Shown here piece after piece: positions 1-8,233 of a stretch of 34,839 nucleotides of DNA. The position numbers and the translations under genes were made by a program. Below the pieces are notes generated by a model. It had not been told where the DNA came from, did no database searches, and saw nothing but the letters and a program-made list of their open reading frames with translations. This DNA comes from Gammaproteobacteria bacterium (GTDB lineage Bacteria; Pseudomonadota; Gammaproteobacteria; Steroidobacterales; GCA-2729495), in assembly GCA_020851975.1 (NCBI GenBank), contig JADZBS010000001.1, forward strand, positions 1 through 34,839, given 5' to 3'. Position 1 is the first letter of the stretch; each line of letters opens with the position of its first letter.

Positions 1-401
1 GCCGCCAGGCCGCGCCAGCCGGCGTGGGCCGCAGCGACGACCGTGCCCGCGTCGTTGCAGAAGAGGACCGGCAGGCAGTCGGCCGTCAGCACGACGCAGG
101 CGGGTCCCGGCTGCGTCGCCAACGCGGCATCAGCTTCCGGGATGCCGCGCGCTGCGGCCGCATCGACGATGCCGCATCCGTGGACCTGGTTCAGCCAGCG
201 AGGCGGGTGCACGAGACCAAGTTCGGCGCAGAGTCGCGCCCGGTTGCCGGCCATCGCGCGATCGTCGTCGCCGACGTGTCCGGCGAGGTTCAGCGAGGCG
301 TAGCGCCCGATGCTGAGGCCACCGCGGCGCGTGGTCGCGACGGCGCGCACCGCCGGCGGCGCCGGCCAGTCGGGTGTGATCAGTTCGATGCGGTCGGCCA
401 A
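1..401 (-). CDS. pgeF: Peptidoglycan editing factor / YfiH-type polyphenol oxidase, partial
   Basis: The gene runs off the left edge, so only about the first 133 residues are visible. The family (PgeF/YfiH, also called multicopper polyphenol oxidase or purine nucleoside phosphorylase LACC1-like) removes misincorporated L-Ser from UDP-MurNAc peptides or acts on purine nucleosides. The reading frame shows the three family metal-site motifs in order: NQVHG (His), TADCLPV (Cys) and AHAGWRG (His). No ATG is available at the front. The most plausible start is TTG at 401, with GAGG about 7 bases upstream, which overlaps the end of rluD by 22 bases; a CTG slightly further in is an alternative. The rluD-pgeF overlap matches the arrangement common in gammaproteobacteria and implies co-transcription. 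Identity is confident; the exact start is not. Confidence 0.87.
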   Translation of the reverse strand, partial: MADRIELITPDWPAPPAVRAVATTRRGGLSIGRYASLNLAGHVGDDDRAMAGNRARLCAELGLVHPPRWLNQVHGCGIVDAAAARGIPEADAALATQPGPACVVLTADCLPVLFCNDAGTVVAAAHAGWRGLA

Positions 402-1372
402 GCCAGGGCCTCGATGCGCCGGCCCGCCGACTCGGAGCCGGCAAGCTCGGCAAGCAATCCGCTGAGGTCGCGCGGCAGCGGGCAGTGGAACTCGAGTGAG
501 TCACCGCTCACGGGATGCCGGAACTGCAGGGCGCAGGCATGCAGCGCCTGGCGGCGCAGCGCGCGCAGGGCAGCGATCAGCGTCGGGCTCGCCGCGGGCG
601 GAATCCGCGGCCGGCCCCCGTAGAGCGGATCACCGACGATGGAAAAGCCGAGGTGCGCGAGGTGCACGCGGATCTGGTGCGTGCGCCCGGTCTCGAGCCG
701 CACGGCGAGCCAGGTGTGCGCGGCGAAACGTGCCAGCACCCGGTAGTGGGTCACGGCCTCGCGGCCGCCTTCGACCACCGCCATGCGCGTGCGCTGGGTC
801 GGATGCCGGCCGATCGGCGCGTCCACCGTGCCACCGGCGGTCACCACGCCGTTGACCAGCGCCCGGTATTCACGCGTGATGCGCCGTTCCTGCAGGTCGC
901 GCGTGAGGTGCGTGTGGGCGGCGAGTGTCTTCGCCACCAGCACCAGTCCGCTGGTGTCCTTGTCCAGCCGGTGCAACAAGCCGCTGCGCGGCAGGGTGGC
1001 GAGCGCCGGGTCGTGGTGGCGCAAGCCGTTTTCGAGCGTCGCGTCCGGATTGCCGGCGCCCGGGTGCACGACGAGGCCCGCCGGCTTCAGCACCACCAGC
1101 ACGGCCTCGTCCTCGTGGACCACCTCGAAGCCGACCGCCTGCGCAACCACCTCCCGGTCGACCGTCACCTCGGCAGTGATCTCGGCCTGCTGACCGGCGG
1201 CAACCCGCGTGCGCGGGACGGGCAGCATGCCATCGAGCCGCACGGCGCCGGCCTCGATCCATGCCTTGATGCGCGAGCGCGAGTAGTCCGGCAGCAGCTC
1301 GGCAAGCGCCTGGTCGAGGCGCCGGCCCTCCTGCCCGGGCTCGATGGTGACGTGGTGACGGACGGTCGGCAT
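380..1372 (-). CDS. rluD: 23S rRNA pseudouridine synthase RluD
   Basis: The protein converts uridines in helix 69 of 23S rRNA (1911, 1915, 1917 in E. coli) to pseudouridine. At 330 residues it matches the family length. An S4 RNA-binding domain occupies roughly residues 15-75, followed by the RluA-type catalytic domain. The catalytic Asp is D137 in HRLDKDTSGLVLVAKT, and GRTHQIRVHLAHLG lies further on. The open frame extends 27 codons upstream, but the ATG at 1372 (MPTVRHHVTI) aligns with the known RluD N-terminus and is chosen. The gene is divergent from bamD with about 98 bases between starts and overlaps pgeF downstream. RluC or RluA are less likely because of the S4 domain, the PDYSRSRIK motif and the bamD/pgeF neighbours. 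Confidence 0.93.
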   Translation of the reverse strand: MPTVRHHVTIEPGQEGRRLDQALAELLPDYSRSRIKAWIEAGAVRLDGMLPVPRTRVAAGQQAEITAEVTVDREVVAQAVGFEVVHEDEAVLVVLKPAGLVVHPGAGNPDATLENGLRHHDPALATLPRSGLLHRLDKDTSGLVLVAKTLAAHTHLTRDLQERRITREYRALVNGVVTAGGTVDAPIGRHPTQRTRMAVVEGGREAVTHYRVLARFAAHTWLAVRLETGRTHQIRVHLAHLGFSIVGDPLYGGRPRIPPAASPTLIAALRALRRQALHACALQFRHPVSGDSLEFHCPLPRDLSGLLAELAGSESAGRRIEALAWPTASN

Positions 1373-1423
1373 GGTCGCGCCTAGTGTAAGGGCTGGCGAT
1401 CCGGGTCGCCGAAGCCGTTGCGT

Positions 1424-1429
1424 TATACT
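1424..1429 (+). promoter_or_regulatory. Candidate -10 box for bamD
   Basis: TATACT (5 of 6 to the sigma-70 -10 consensus) lies 41 bases before the bamD GTG, in the short divergent region between rluD and bamD. No convincing -35 box is seen 16-18 bases upstream (CCGGGT), so this is a tentative call based on one hexamer and its position. Confidence 0.35.
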
Positions 1430-1470
1430 CTGCCGCCGTCGGTTGCCGTCCACAGCGAAGAATCCCGAAC

Positions 1471-2286
1471 GTGTCCCGTCTCAGCATCCCCCGCGGCCAG
1501 CTGTCCCGCTGCCGGCTTCCGGCCGCGGCCGCCGTCGTCGTGGCGCTGCTCGCCGGCTGCGCCGGCGACAACGAGCGCGAGATGCAGTCGGGCGCCGAGC
1601 AGATCTATGGCCGCGCCCACGCCGCGATGGAGAACAGCAACTACCGCAACGCCATCACCTACTACGAGATGCTGGAGGCCCGCTATCCCTTCAGCAACCA
1701 GGCCAAGCAGGCCCAGATCGACCTGATCTACGCCTACTACAGGAACGGCGAACGCGAGTCGGCCATCGATGCCGCCACCCAGTTCGAGCGCGAGAACCCG
1801 ACCCATCCGCGCGTCGATTACGCGCTGTACATGCGCGGACTGGCCTCATTCGAGGGCCAGGCGAACTGGTTCCACCGCCTGGCACGCGTGGATCTCTCGC
1901 GCCGCCCGCCGGTGCGGGCGCGGGAGTCGTTCACGGCCTTCTCGCAGCTCCTGCAGCGCTACCCGAAGAGCATCTACGCTGCCGATGCACGCCAGCGCAT
2001 GATCTTCCTGCGCAACCGGCTGGCCGAGCACGAGAACCACGTCGCGCGCTACTACCTCGAGCGGCGCGCCTATCTCGCCGCGATCAACCGCGCCGGGAAC
2101 ACCATGAGCACCTACGAGGGCGCCCCGGCGGTGGCCGAGTCGATGCGCATCATGATCGACGGCTACCGCGCCCTCGGCATGACGGATCTCGCCGACGACA
2201 CCCGTGCCGTGCTCGCCGCCTCGTTCCCCGAAGCCGCCGTGGCGCAGAAGAAGACCGAAGACGAGCCCTGGTACAAGTTCTGGTGA
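1471..2286 (+). CDS. bamD: Outer membrane assembly lipoprotein BamD
   Basis: BamD is the essential lipoprotein of the BAM complex that folds beta-barrel proteins into the outer membrane. The 271-residue product has a signal sequence ending in the lipobox LLAGC, with lipidated Cys at residue 30. It is followed by TPR-like helices, beginning EQIYGRAHAAMENSNYRNAI, and the family segment YYEMLEARYPFSNQAKQAQ. The start is GTG at 1471, since no ATG sits before the signal peptide; only a weak purine-rich GAAGAA precedes it. The C-terminus (DEPWYKFW) is typical of the family. Divergence from rluD-pgeF is the standard gammaproteobacterial context and supports the call. Confidence 0.95.
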   Translation: MSRLSIPRGQLSRCRLPAAAAVVVALLAGCAGDNEREMQSGAEQIYGRAHAAMENSNYRNAITYYEMLEARYPFSNQAKQAQIDLIYAYYRNGERESAIDAATQFERENPTHPRVDYALYMRGLASFEGQANWFHRLARVDLSRRPPVRARESFTAFSQLLQRYPKSIYAADARQRMIFLRNRLAEHENHVARYYLERRAYLAAINRAGNTMSTYEGAPAVAESMRIMIDGYRALGMTDLADDTRAVLAASFPEAAVAQKKTEDEPWYKFW

Positions 2287-2306
2287 AGGTGCCGGGGCTG
2301 CTTTTT

Positions 2307-2365
2307 GGGGGCAGTTACCTCAACTCATTGAGTGGAGGTAACTGCCCCCCGATCAAACTGCCCCC
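2307..2365. repeat. Palindromic element with a third arm copy at the nadE end
   Basis: Perfect 15-base arms GGGGGCAGTTACCTC (2307-2321) and GAGGTAACTGCCCCC (2335-2349) enclose 13 bases that are themselves nearly palindromic (core CTCATTGAG). A further copy of the arm end, AACTGCCCCC, lies at 2356-2365 and overlaps the nadE stop codon. The element sits between the convergent bamD and nadE genes. It could fold as a bidirectional terminator, but the T-run (2302-2306) lies upstream of the stem on the plus strand and gives A-residues after the stem on the minus strand. It therefore does not have an intrinsic terminator layout. A dispersed palindromic repeat inserted here is equally likely. Confidence 0.7.
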
Positions 2366-3984
2366 GACCGGTAGCCGGAGACGATCGGATAACGCCAGTC
2401 GCGGCCGAAAGCCCGGCTGCTGATGCGCACCCCCGGGGCAGCCTGCCGGCGCTTGTACTCGGCGCGGCGCACCATCTCCAGCACCCGTGCCACCACCTTC
2501 ACGTCGAAGCCGGCCGCGGCAATGTCCTCCACGGAACGGTTCTCGAGCAACAGAGCGTCGAGGATGGGGTCGAGGACCTCGTAAGGCGGCAGGGAGTCGG
2601 AGTCCTTCTGGTCGGGACGCAGCTCGGCGGATGGCGGCCGCGTGATGACGCGCTCGGGAATCGCCGCGCCCAGGCTGTTGCGGTAGCGGGAAAGCGCATA
2701 CACCCGCGTCTTGGTGCAGTCCTTGATCGGCGCGAAGCCGCCGGCCATGTCGCCGTAGAGCGTCGCGTAGCCGACGGCCATCTCGCTCTTGTTGCCGGTG
2801 GTGAGCACCATGCGCCCGGTCTTGTTGGAGATGGCCATGAGCAGGATGCCGCGACAGCGCGCCTGGATGTTCTCCTCCGTAGCGTCGTCGCTGCGCCCGG
2901 CGAACATCGCCGCCAGCGCCGCGCGCGTGGCCGTCACCATCGATTCGATCGGGATCACCTCGTAGGCCACGCCGAGCAGGGCAGCCTGCGCCTGTGCATC
3001 CTCCAGGCTCATCGCCGACGTGTAGCGGTACGGCATCATCACGGCCTGCACGGCCGCGGGCCCGAGGGCGTCGACGGCGATGGCGAGCGTCAGAGCCGAG
3101 TCGACGCCGCCCGAGAGCCCGAGCACCACGCCGGGAAAACCGTTCTTGCGCACGTAGTCGCGCACGCCGGTGACGAGCGCTTCGTAGACGCTCGCCTCGT
3201 CGCCGGGAAGTGGCGCGAGATCTGCCGGCTGCGGCCTGGCCCGGCCGCCATCGACAGTCACCGTCGCGACGTGCAGCCCTTCACGGAAGGCCGGCGCCCG
3301 CAGCCGGACCGCGCCCTGCCCGTCGAGCAGGCAGGAGCCGCCGTCGAAGACCAGCTCGTCCTGGCCGCCGACGAGATTGACGTAGGCGAGCGCGAGCCCG
3401 GTCTCGCGGCAGCGCTCGGCGAGCACCTGCTCGCGCCGGCGCTGCTTGCCGACCTCGAACGGCGACCCGTTCGGCACGAGCAGCAGTTCGGCGCCTGCCG
3501 CCCGCGCCGCCCGACAGGGCTCCGGGGTCCAGACGTCCTCGCAGATGCCGATGCCGACGCGCAGGCCGGCGATGTCCGTCACGACAGGACCGGCACCGGA
3601 CTGGAAGTAGCGCTCCTCGTCGAACACGCTGTAGTTCGGCAGCGACTGCTTGCGGTAGTTGGCGCGCTGCATGCCGTCGACGTAGAGCACGGCGGCGTTG
3701 TAGATGCCGCCGTCGGCATACTCCGGGTAGCCGATCAGTGCCGCGATGCCCGTCGTGGCGGCACGCAGCTCACCGAGCGCCGCGGCGACCTGGCGGCGCA
3801 GGCCGGCGTGGAACAGCAGGTCCTCGGGCGGGTAGCCGCAGACGGCCAGCTCGGGGAAGACGACGAGATCGGCGCCCGCTGCACGGGCCTCGGCGAGCGC
3901 AGCCTTCAGGCGCGCGACATTACCGGGCACGTCCCCGACGAGAAGATTGAGCTGCGCGAGCGCCACTGTCAGGCGAATGGCCAT
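2353..3984 (-). CDS. nadE: Glutamine-dependent NAD+ synthetase
   Basis: This enzyme makes NAD+ from deamido-NAD+, ATP and glutamine-derived ammonia in the cytosol. At 543 residues it is the two-domain glutaminase-synthetase form. The N-terminal nitrilase-like domain carries the Glu-Lys-Cys triad, visible as E45 (FPELAVCGYPPED), K112 (NYRKQSLPNY) and C148 (GIGICEDVW). The C-terminal synthetase domain has the PP-loop SGGVDS at 291-296 and the downstream TGNKSEMAVGYATLYGD motif. The start is ATG at 3984. The protein ends YPIVSGYRSGAV; its last codons and stop lie in a copy of the AACTGCCCCC repeat arm, so the extreme C-terminus may have been remodelled by that repeat. It converges on bamD. Confidence 0.96.
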   Translation of the reverse strand: MAIRLTVALAQLNLLVGDVPGNVARLKAALAEARAAGADLVVFPELAVCGYPPEDLLFHAGLRRQVAAALGELRAATTGIAALIGYPEYADGGIYNAAVLYVDGMQRANYRKQSLPNYSVFDEERYFQSGAGPVVTDIAGLRVGIGICEDVWTPEPCRAARAAGAELLLVPNGSPFEVGKQRRREQVLAERCRETGLALAYVNLVGGQDELVFDGGSCLLDGQGAVRLRAPAFREGLHVATVTVDGGRARPQPADLAPLPGDEASVYEALVTGVRDYVRKNGFPGVVLGLSGGVDSALTLAIAVDALGPAAVQAVMMPYRYTSAMSLEDAQAQAALLGVAYEVIPIESMVTATRAALAAMFAGRSDDATEENIQARCRGILLMAISNKTGRMVLTTGNKSEMAVGYATLYGDMAGGFAPIKDCTKTRVYALSRYRNSLGAAIPERVITRPPSAELRPDQKDSDSLPPYEVLDPILDALLLENRSVEDIAAAGFDVKVVARVLEMVRRAEYKRRQAAPGVRISSRAFGRDWRYPIVSGYRSGAV

Positions 3985-4036
3985 CGGCAGGCAGCTTACA
4001 GGATCGCGGGCGGCGCGGCGGCCGGTCGGGGGGAAT

Positions 4037-4336
4037 GGGTCGCGACTGGCGTCGCTCCTACAAGGTGCTGATGGGGCGTGGTCGTGGGATTCGGGTCGCG
4101 ACTGGCGTCGCTCCTACGGGGTGTTGGTCGGGCGTGGTCGTGAGATTCGTCGCGACTGGCGTCGCTCCTACGGGGCCAGCCCACGCCGGATCAGCACCCC
4201 GTAGGAGCGACGCCAGTCGCGACCCGAACCCGGCACAACGCCCAGCCCTCACCGCGGTAGGAGCGACGCCAGTCGCGACCCGAATCCGGCACCGGCGTTT
4301 CGAACCACCCCGTAGGAGCGACGCCAGTCGCGACCC
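4037..4336. repeat. REP array: six GTAG-type palindromic units, three per orientation
   Basis: Six near-identical units lie between nadE and ychF. Read in one sense, each has a GTAG head followed by a stem GCGAC, loop GCCA, stem GTCGC. Three units (4037-4061, 4093-4117, 4150-4171) point one way and three (4201-4225, 4257-4281, 4312-4336) the other, so the array is a large inverted repeat around 4172-4200. That centre is itself bounded by GGGG and CCCC. The GTAG head plus short imperfect palindrome matches the REP class described in Stenotrophomonas and pseudomonads, which is mobilised by RAYT transposases. No RAYT gene is present in the window. The array fills the whole 362-base gap; no gene is seen in it. 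Confidence 0.9.
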
Positions 4337-4346
4337 GACCCCTCGC

Positions 4347-5438
4347 CTACACGTTGAACCGGAAATGCATGACGTCGCCTTCCTGGACGACGTACTCCTT
4401 GCCTTCGAGCCGCAGGCGCCCGGCCTCCTTCGCGCCCTGCTCGCCGCGCCCGCGCAGGAAATCGTCGAAGGCGATGACTTCGGCACGGATGAAGCCCTTC
4501 TCGAAATCGGTGTGGATCTCGCCCGCAGCCTGCGGGGCGGTCGCGCCGCGGCGCACGGTCCAGGCGCGCACTTCCTTTTCGCCGGCGGTGAAGAAGGTCT
4601 GCAGCCCGAGCAGCCGGTAGCCGGCGCGGATCACGCGGTTGAGCCCCGGCTCGGTGAGCCCGAGGTCATCGAGGAAAGTCTGCTTGTCGGCCTCGTCGAG
4701 CTGGGCGATCTCCGCCTCGATGGCGGCGCAGACCACCACGACCTCGGCGCCCTCGTCCTTCGCCAGCGCCTGCACCCGCTCGACGAAGGCGTTGCCGCCG
4801 AGGCCTGCCTCGTCGACATTGGCGACATACATGACGGGCTTGGCCGTGAGCAGGAAGCACTCCTGCATCGCCGCGCGGTGCTCCTCGGGCATCTCGAATG
4901 TGCGTGCCGGCTGGCCGGCGCCGAGGTGATCGCGCAGCCGTGCCAGGGCATCGCGCCGCGCCACGTCTTCCTTGCGGCCGGTTTTCGCCTGCTTCTCGGC
5001 GCGGTCCACGGCCTTCTCGACGGCAGCGAGATCGGCCAGCATCAGCTCGGTGTTGATGACCTCGATGTCGTGCACCGGATCGATGCGGCCGGCGACGTGC
5101 ACCACGTCGGTGTTCTCGAAGCAGCGCACCACGTGGGCGATGGCGTGGGTCTCGCGGATGTTGGCCAGGAACTGGTTGCCGAGCCCCTCGCCCTTCGAGG
5201 CCCCCTCGACCAGGCCGGCGATGTCGACGAACTCCACCGTCGTCGGCAGGACCTTCTGCGGACGCACGATCGCGGCGAGCTGCTGCAGCCGCGGATCCGG
5301 CACCGCCACCACCCCGACGTTCGGGTCGATGGTGCAGAACGGATAGTTCTCCGCGGCGATGCCGGCGGCGGTCAGGGCATTGAACAGAGTGGACTTGCCG
5401 ACGTTCGGCAGGCCGACGATTCCGCAACGGATGGGCAT
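4347..5438 (-). CDS. ychF: Redox-regulated ATPase/GTPase YchF (Obg family)
   Basis: YchF is an OLA1-type P-loop NTPase that prefers ATP and associates with ribosomes and stress responses. The product is 363 residues, the family norm. Motifs are the P-loop GLPNVGKST (9-17), the switch II region [20 protein letters not shown], and NVDE in place of the GTPase NKxD motif, as expected in this subfamily. A C-terminal TGS-like domain ends in [18 protein letters not shown]. The start is ATG at 5438. In many gammaproteobacteria ychF directly follows pth. Here pth lies about 14.5 kb away on the same strand, with an accessory block in between. The gene ends only about 10 bases from the REP array. Confidence 0.96.
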   Translation of the reverse strand: MPIRCGIVGLPNVGKSTLFNALTAAGIAAENYPFCTIDPNVGVVAVPDPRLQQLAAIVRPQKVLPTTVEFVDIAGLVEGASKGEGLGNQFLANIRETHAIAHVVRCFENTDVVHVAGRIDPVHDIEVINTELMLADLAAVEKAVDRAEKQAKTGRKEDVARRDALARLRDHLGAGQPARTFEMPEEHRAAMQECFLLTAKPVMYVANVDEAGLGGNAFVERVQALAKDEGAEVVVVCAAIEAEIAQLDEADKQTFLDDLGLTEPGLNRVIRAGYRLLGLQTFFTAGEKEVRAWTVRRGATAPQAAGEIHTDFEKGFIRAEVIAFDDFLRGRGEQGAKEAGRLRLEGKEYVVQEGDVMHFRFNV

Positions 5439-5502
5439 GGCAGCGATGGGCCTCGGAATGGGGCGGCCATCCTAATCGCCGCCGGGCCGGCTGCAAAGGG
5501 CC

Positions 5503-6063
5503 TCAGCGGTCGGGCTTCAGCGGCGTGATCTTCGAGCCGTCGAGTGACACCCCGGCCATGAGCCCCGTCTGGCCTACCACGAAGCCGACCACCGGCTGGT
5601 TCAGCGTGGCGCTGTCGATGATGCCGGTTGCCCCGGTGTCGATGAGTGTCAGCGTGCCGTCACCGCCGATTTTCCACCCCGAACTCTTCTGGAACCTCTT
5701 CAGGGCCTCATCTTCCAGGAACACCATGATGATGTCGCGCTTCTGCCCGCCGGCCTGAAGACCGACGGAGCCTGAAAAGATGCTGTAGTAACCTACCGAG
5801 CGCCCGCCGATGCGCAGGGCCCCCTCGCCGCTTTCGCCGGCGACGATGAACCCGGCCTTGACGACACCGCCGAAGACGAGCACACCCCGCGCCTTCTCCA
5901 GCGCCGACCGGGAGCCGGGTATCTGCTCCCTCAGATGCACCAGTGCGGCGTCCACCTGAGCGTCGATTTCCTTCGCGGTACTGGCCTGCGCCGCACCGGC
6001 CAGCGCGCATGCCAGCGTGGTCGCGATGACCAGCGCACTCCAACGGCCTGCCATGGTCGCCAT
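5503..6063 (-). CDS. Exported SYLF/Ysc84-domain protein
   Basis: The 186-residue product has an N-terminal signal peptide (about residues 1-27, cleavage near AGAAQAS) and then a SYLF (Ysc84/DUF500) domain covering the rest. Typical segments are ARGVLVFGGVVKAGFIVAGESGEGALR, seen in pieces across residues 58-85, and the glycine-rich GYYSIFSGSVGLQAGGQ. SYLF domains bind phosphoinositides in eukaryotes; the role of bacterial secreted forms is poorly defined and lipid or envelope association is a guess. The start is ATG at 6063, with a second ATG three codons in. It is the last gene of a co-directional run with the sulfatase, HAD and HupE-like genes, 92 bases after the latter. A separate promoter is possible but not clear. 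Confidence 0.85.
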   Translation of the reverse strand: MATMAGRWSALVIATTLACALAGAAQASTAKEIDAQVDAALVHLREQIPGSRSALEKARGVLVFGGVVKAGFIVAGESGEGALRIGGRSVGYYSIFSGSVGLQAGGQKRDIIMVFLEDEALKRFQKSSGWKIGGDGTLTLIDTGATGIIDSATLNQPVVGFVVGQTGLMAGVSLDGSKITPLKPDR

Positions 6064-6155
6064 CGTTGCCTACTCGTCAGGCTGTCGTGAAGATTCCTGG
6101 CGCGTAGTCTAGCTTCCTTTGGGGCCGGCTCGCCGATGCTGCAGCGGCGTGACGT

Positions 6156-7157
6156 CTACAGGAGCACCAGCGTGCGCTCGATCACCCAGTAACTGGCCAC
6201 GATGCCGATGACGTACGCCGGCGCCGTCACCGCCCAGCGCGGGTCCGGCCGATGCCGGGCGAGGCGCACCACCGCGGCCGCGAGCACCAGAACGGCGGCG
6301 ATGAACAGCACCTGCCCGATCTCGACGCCCACGTTGAAGAAGAGCAGTGCCAGCGGGATGGCATCCTGCGGCAGCCCCACCTCGGCGAGCGCACCGGCGA
6401 AGCCGAGCCCGTGCAACAGGCCGAAGCCGAAGGCGACCACCCAGGGCTGGCGGGCCGCCAGACCGGTGTGTCCGCGCTGCAGTCGAAGGATCTCGGTGGC
6501 GACAAAGACGATGGAAAGCGCAATGACCGCCTCCACCGGTGGGCCCGGCACGTGGATGAGGCCGAGCGTCGCCAGCGCCAGCGTGATGGAGTGCGCCACG
6601 GTGAAGGCAGTCACGGTGACGAGCAGCTCGCGGCGGCCACGGACGATCATGACGAGCGCGAGCACGAAGAGCAGATGGTCCACGCCGAGGAGGATGTGCT
6701 CGATGCCGAGCGCCGTGTAGGTGCGCGCCACCTCCAGCGGCCCCGGATTCGGGCGCAGCGTGAAGGTCGGCTCGGACGGCAGGATGCGCACCACCTGTTC
6801 GCTGCCGTCCGCCCGCTCCGCGCGCACCAGGACATCGATGCCGGCGACGGCGAGACCCGTGAAGCCGATCGGCCTCCCCGCCAGGCCGCCGTCGATGCGG
6901 ATGCGCCAGTGCTGCAGCACCGCTCCCTCGGTGAAGCCGTCGCCGCCGGTGCCGAGTACCTGCGTGCCTTCCGGGAAAGCCGGCTGGACCGGCAGCGCCG
7001 TGCGCGCATCGGGCGCCGGCACCTTCCAGGTCACGGTCCAGGTCTCGGCGTCGAGCTGCCGCAGGTGCAGGTAGGCAGGGCGAAACACGTCGGCCTGGGC
7101 AGGCAGCACGCCCACGGCGCATTGGAGCAGCATCAGCAGAAGCAGCCGCATCGCCAT
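6156..7157 (-). CDS. HupE/UreJ-family membrane protein
   Basis: The 333-residue product begins with a signal peptide (about residues 1-22, ending PAQA). An extracytoplasmic, beta-rich region follows to about residue 145, then roughly six membrane segments. Family marks are [18 protein letters not shown], with its conserved histidines and aspartate, and [15 protein letters not shown], both typical of the second HupE/UreJ family. Some HupE proteins are nickel or cobalt permeases. For this longer type with an N-terminal extracytoplasmic domain, the substrate is not established, so metal transport is only a hypothesis. The start is ATG at 7157, 13 bases after the HAD gene stop, which implies one transcript. 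It has no nickel-enzyme neighbours, so a hydrogenase or urease role is not supported. Confidence 0.85.
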   Translation of the reverse strand: MAMRLLLLMLLQCAVGVLPAQADVFRPAYLHLRQLDAETWTVTWKVPAPDARTALPVQPAFPEGTQVLGTGGDGFTEGAVLQHWRIRIDGGLAGRPIGFTGLAVAGIDVLVRAERADGSEQVVRILPSEPTFTLRPNPGPLEVARTYTALGIEHILLGVDHLLFVLALVMIVRGRRELLVTVTAFTVAHSITLALATLGLIHVPGPPVEAVIALSIVFVATEILRLQRGHTGLAARQPWVVAFGFGLLHGLGFAGALAEVGLPQDAIPLALLFFNVGVEIGQVLFIAAVLVLAAAVVRLARHRPDPRWAVTAPAYVIGIVASYWVIERTLVLL

Positions 7158-7170
7158 GGGGACAGTTTAT

Positions 7171-8169
7171 TCAATTGACGCGGGCGTCGTTCGGATAAAC
7201 CTGTCGCCAGTCGTTCCTCATGCTGACGATGACCCAGCCGCGCTTCGACGCTTCGTCCAGCCCGCGCGCGAGCCGGCCGATACTGGCATCCCGGTCGTAG
7301 GCCCACTCGCGCTGCGCATCGTCATGATGCAGGATCAGGCCCAGCCGTGCACCGGGACCGGATGTCGTCCATTCCAGCATCTCGAAGTCGCCGTCGGAAT
7401 TGCCGAACGCCAGCACCGGACGGCGACCGATGAACTTGTGGATGCCGACCGGCTTGCCGGCCTTGTCATCGATGAAGTCCACTTCGGGCAATCGCACGAT
7501 CACCGGACGGCCGCCGCGAACTTCGTATCTGGCGCGAATACCGGAACCGACCACCTGCTCCGGCGGGATGCCGTAGGCTTCCTCGGCGAACGCCCGCAGG
7601 AACTCCACACCGCCGCCGGAGACGATGAAGGTCCTGAACCCGTTCGCACGCAGGTAGGCGAGCAGCTCCAGCATCGGCTGGTACACCATGTCCGTGTAGC
7701 GGCGCCCGGTCTTCGGGTGCCGCGCCGTGGCGAGCCATTGCCTTGCGACCGCCGCGAACTCCTCGCTCGTCATGCCAGCGTGGGTCGCCATCACGATCTC
7801 GAGGATCGCGTGCTCGCCACCGGCAAGTGCAGCCCTCAGGTCACCCTTCAGCAGGGACGCGAAGGGCTCCTGCGCCTTCCACTCAGGATGTTGCGGCGCG
7901 AGTGCCTTCACCCGATCGAGCGCGAAGGCAAGCTGGAAGTACACCGGCTGCTCGGCCCACAGCGTGCCGTCGTTGTCGAAGGTGGCGATCCGCTCCGGGG
8001 CCGGGACGAAGTCGGGCGAGCCTGGCTGCGTAATGCGCTCGACGAAGGCGACGATGGCCTTCCTGGACGCCGTGTCGCTCCACGACGGCAGGGCCTCCAC
8101 CGCGTGGCTGGAGGCGCTGACGATCGCGAGGGCGAGGGCGCCGAGCGCCCGGAGAAGGTGTGCTGGCAC
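7171..8169 (-). CDS. Secreted HAD-superfamily phosphatase
   Basis: This is a haloacid dehalogenase-type hydrolase, probably a phosphomonoesterase. From the chosen start it has 332 residues with all four HAD motifs: FDNDGTLW (nucleophile D65, acid D67), FIVSGGG, the Lys-containing IDDKAGKP region, and AFGNSDGDFEML. A phosphoserine-phosphatase-like fold is suggested by the motif spacing. GTG at 8169 is preferred because it is preceded by GAGGGG and places a signal peptide (about 1-23, ending SSHA) at the very N-terminus. The frame is open up to a GTG at 8241 that overlaps the sulfatase stop, but that start would add 24 residues before the signal sequence. The product is predicted periplasmic, like the sulfatase upstream. 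A specific substrate cannot be named. Confidence 0.85.
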   Translation of the reverse strand: MPAHLLRALGALALAIVSASSHAVEALPSWSDTASRKAIVAFVERITQPGSPDFVPAPERIATFDNDGTLWAEQPVYFQLAFALDRVKALAPQHPEWKAQEPFASLLKGDLRAALAGGEHAILEIVMATHAGMTSEEFAAVARQWLATARHPKTGRRYTDMVYQPMLELLAYLRANGFRTFIVSGGGVEFLRAFAEEAYGIPPEQVVGSGIRARYEVRGGRPVIVRLPEVDFIDDKAGKPVGIHKFIGRRPVLAFGNSDGDFEMLEWTTSGPGARLGLILHHDDAQREWAYDRDASIGRLARGLDEASKRGWVIVSMRNDWRQVYPNDARVN

Positions 8170-8233
8170 GATGGGCCCCTCACTCAGCAAACGGGCGGCC
8201 CCCCCCTCCGGAGCGAGCGGCCGGACGATCCAT

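Noticed and set aside
2301-2349. Intrinsic terminator between bamD and nadE
   Set aside because: The hairpin is strong, but the T-run is on the wrong side for both genes, so it was entered as a palindromic repeat instead.
4037-4336. Possible CRISPR array
   Set aside because: The units occur in both orientations, spacers differ in length and partly resemble each other, and there are no cas genes. GTAG REP palindromes fit better.
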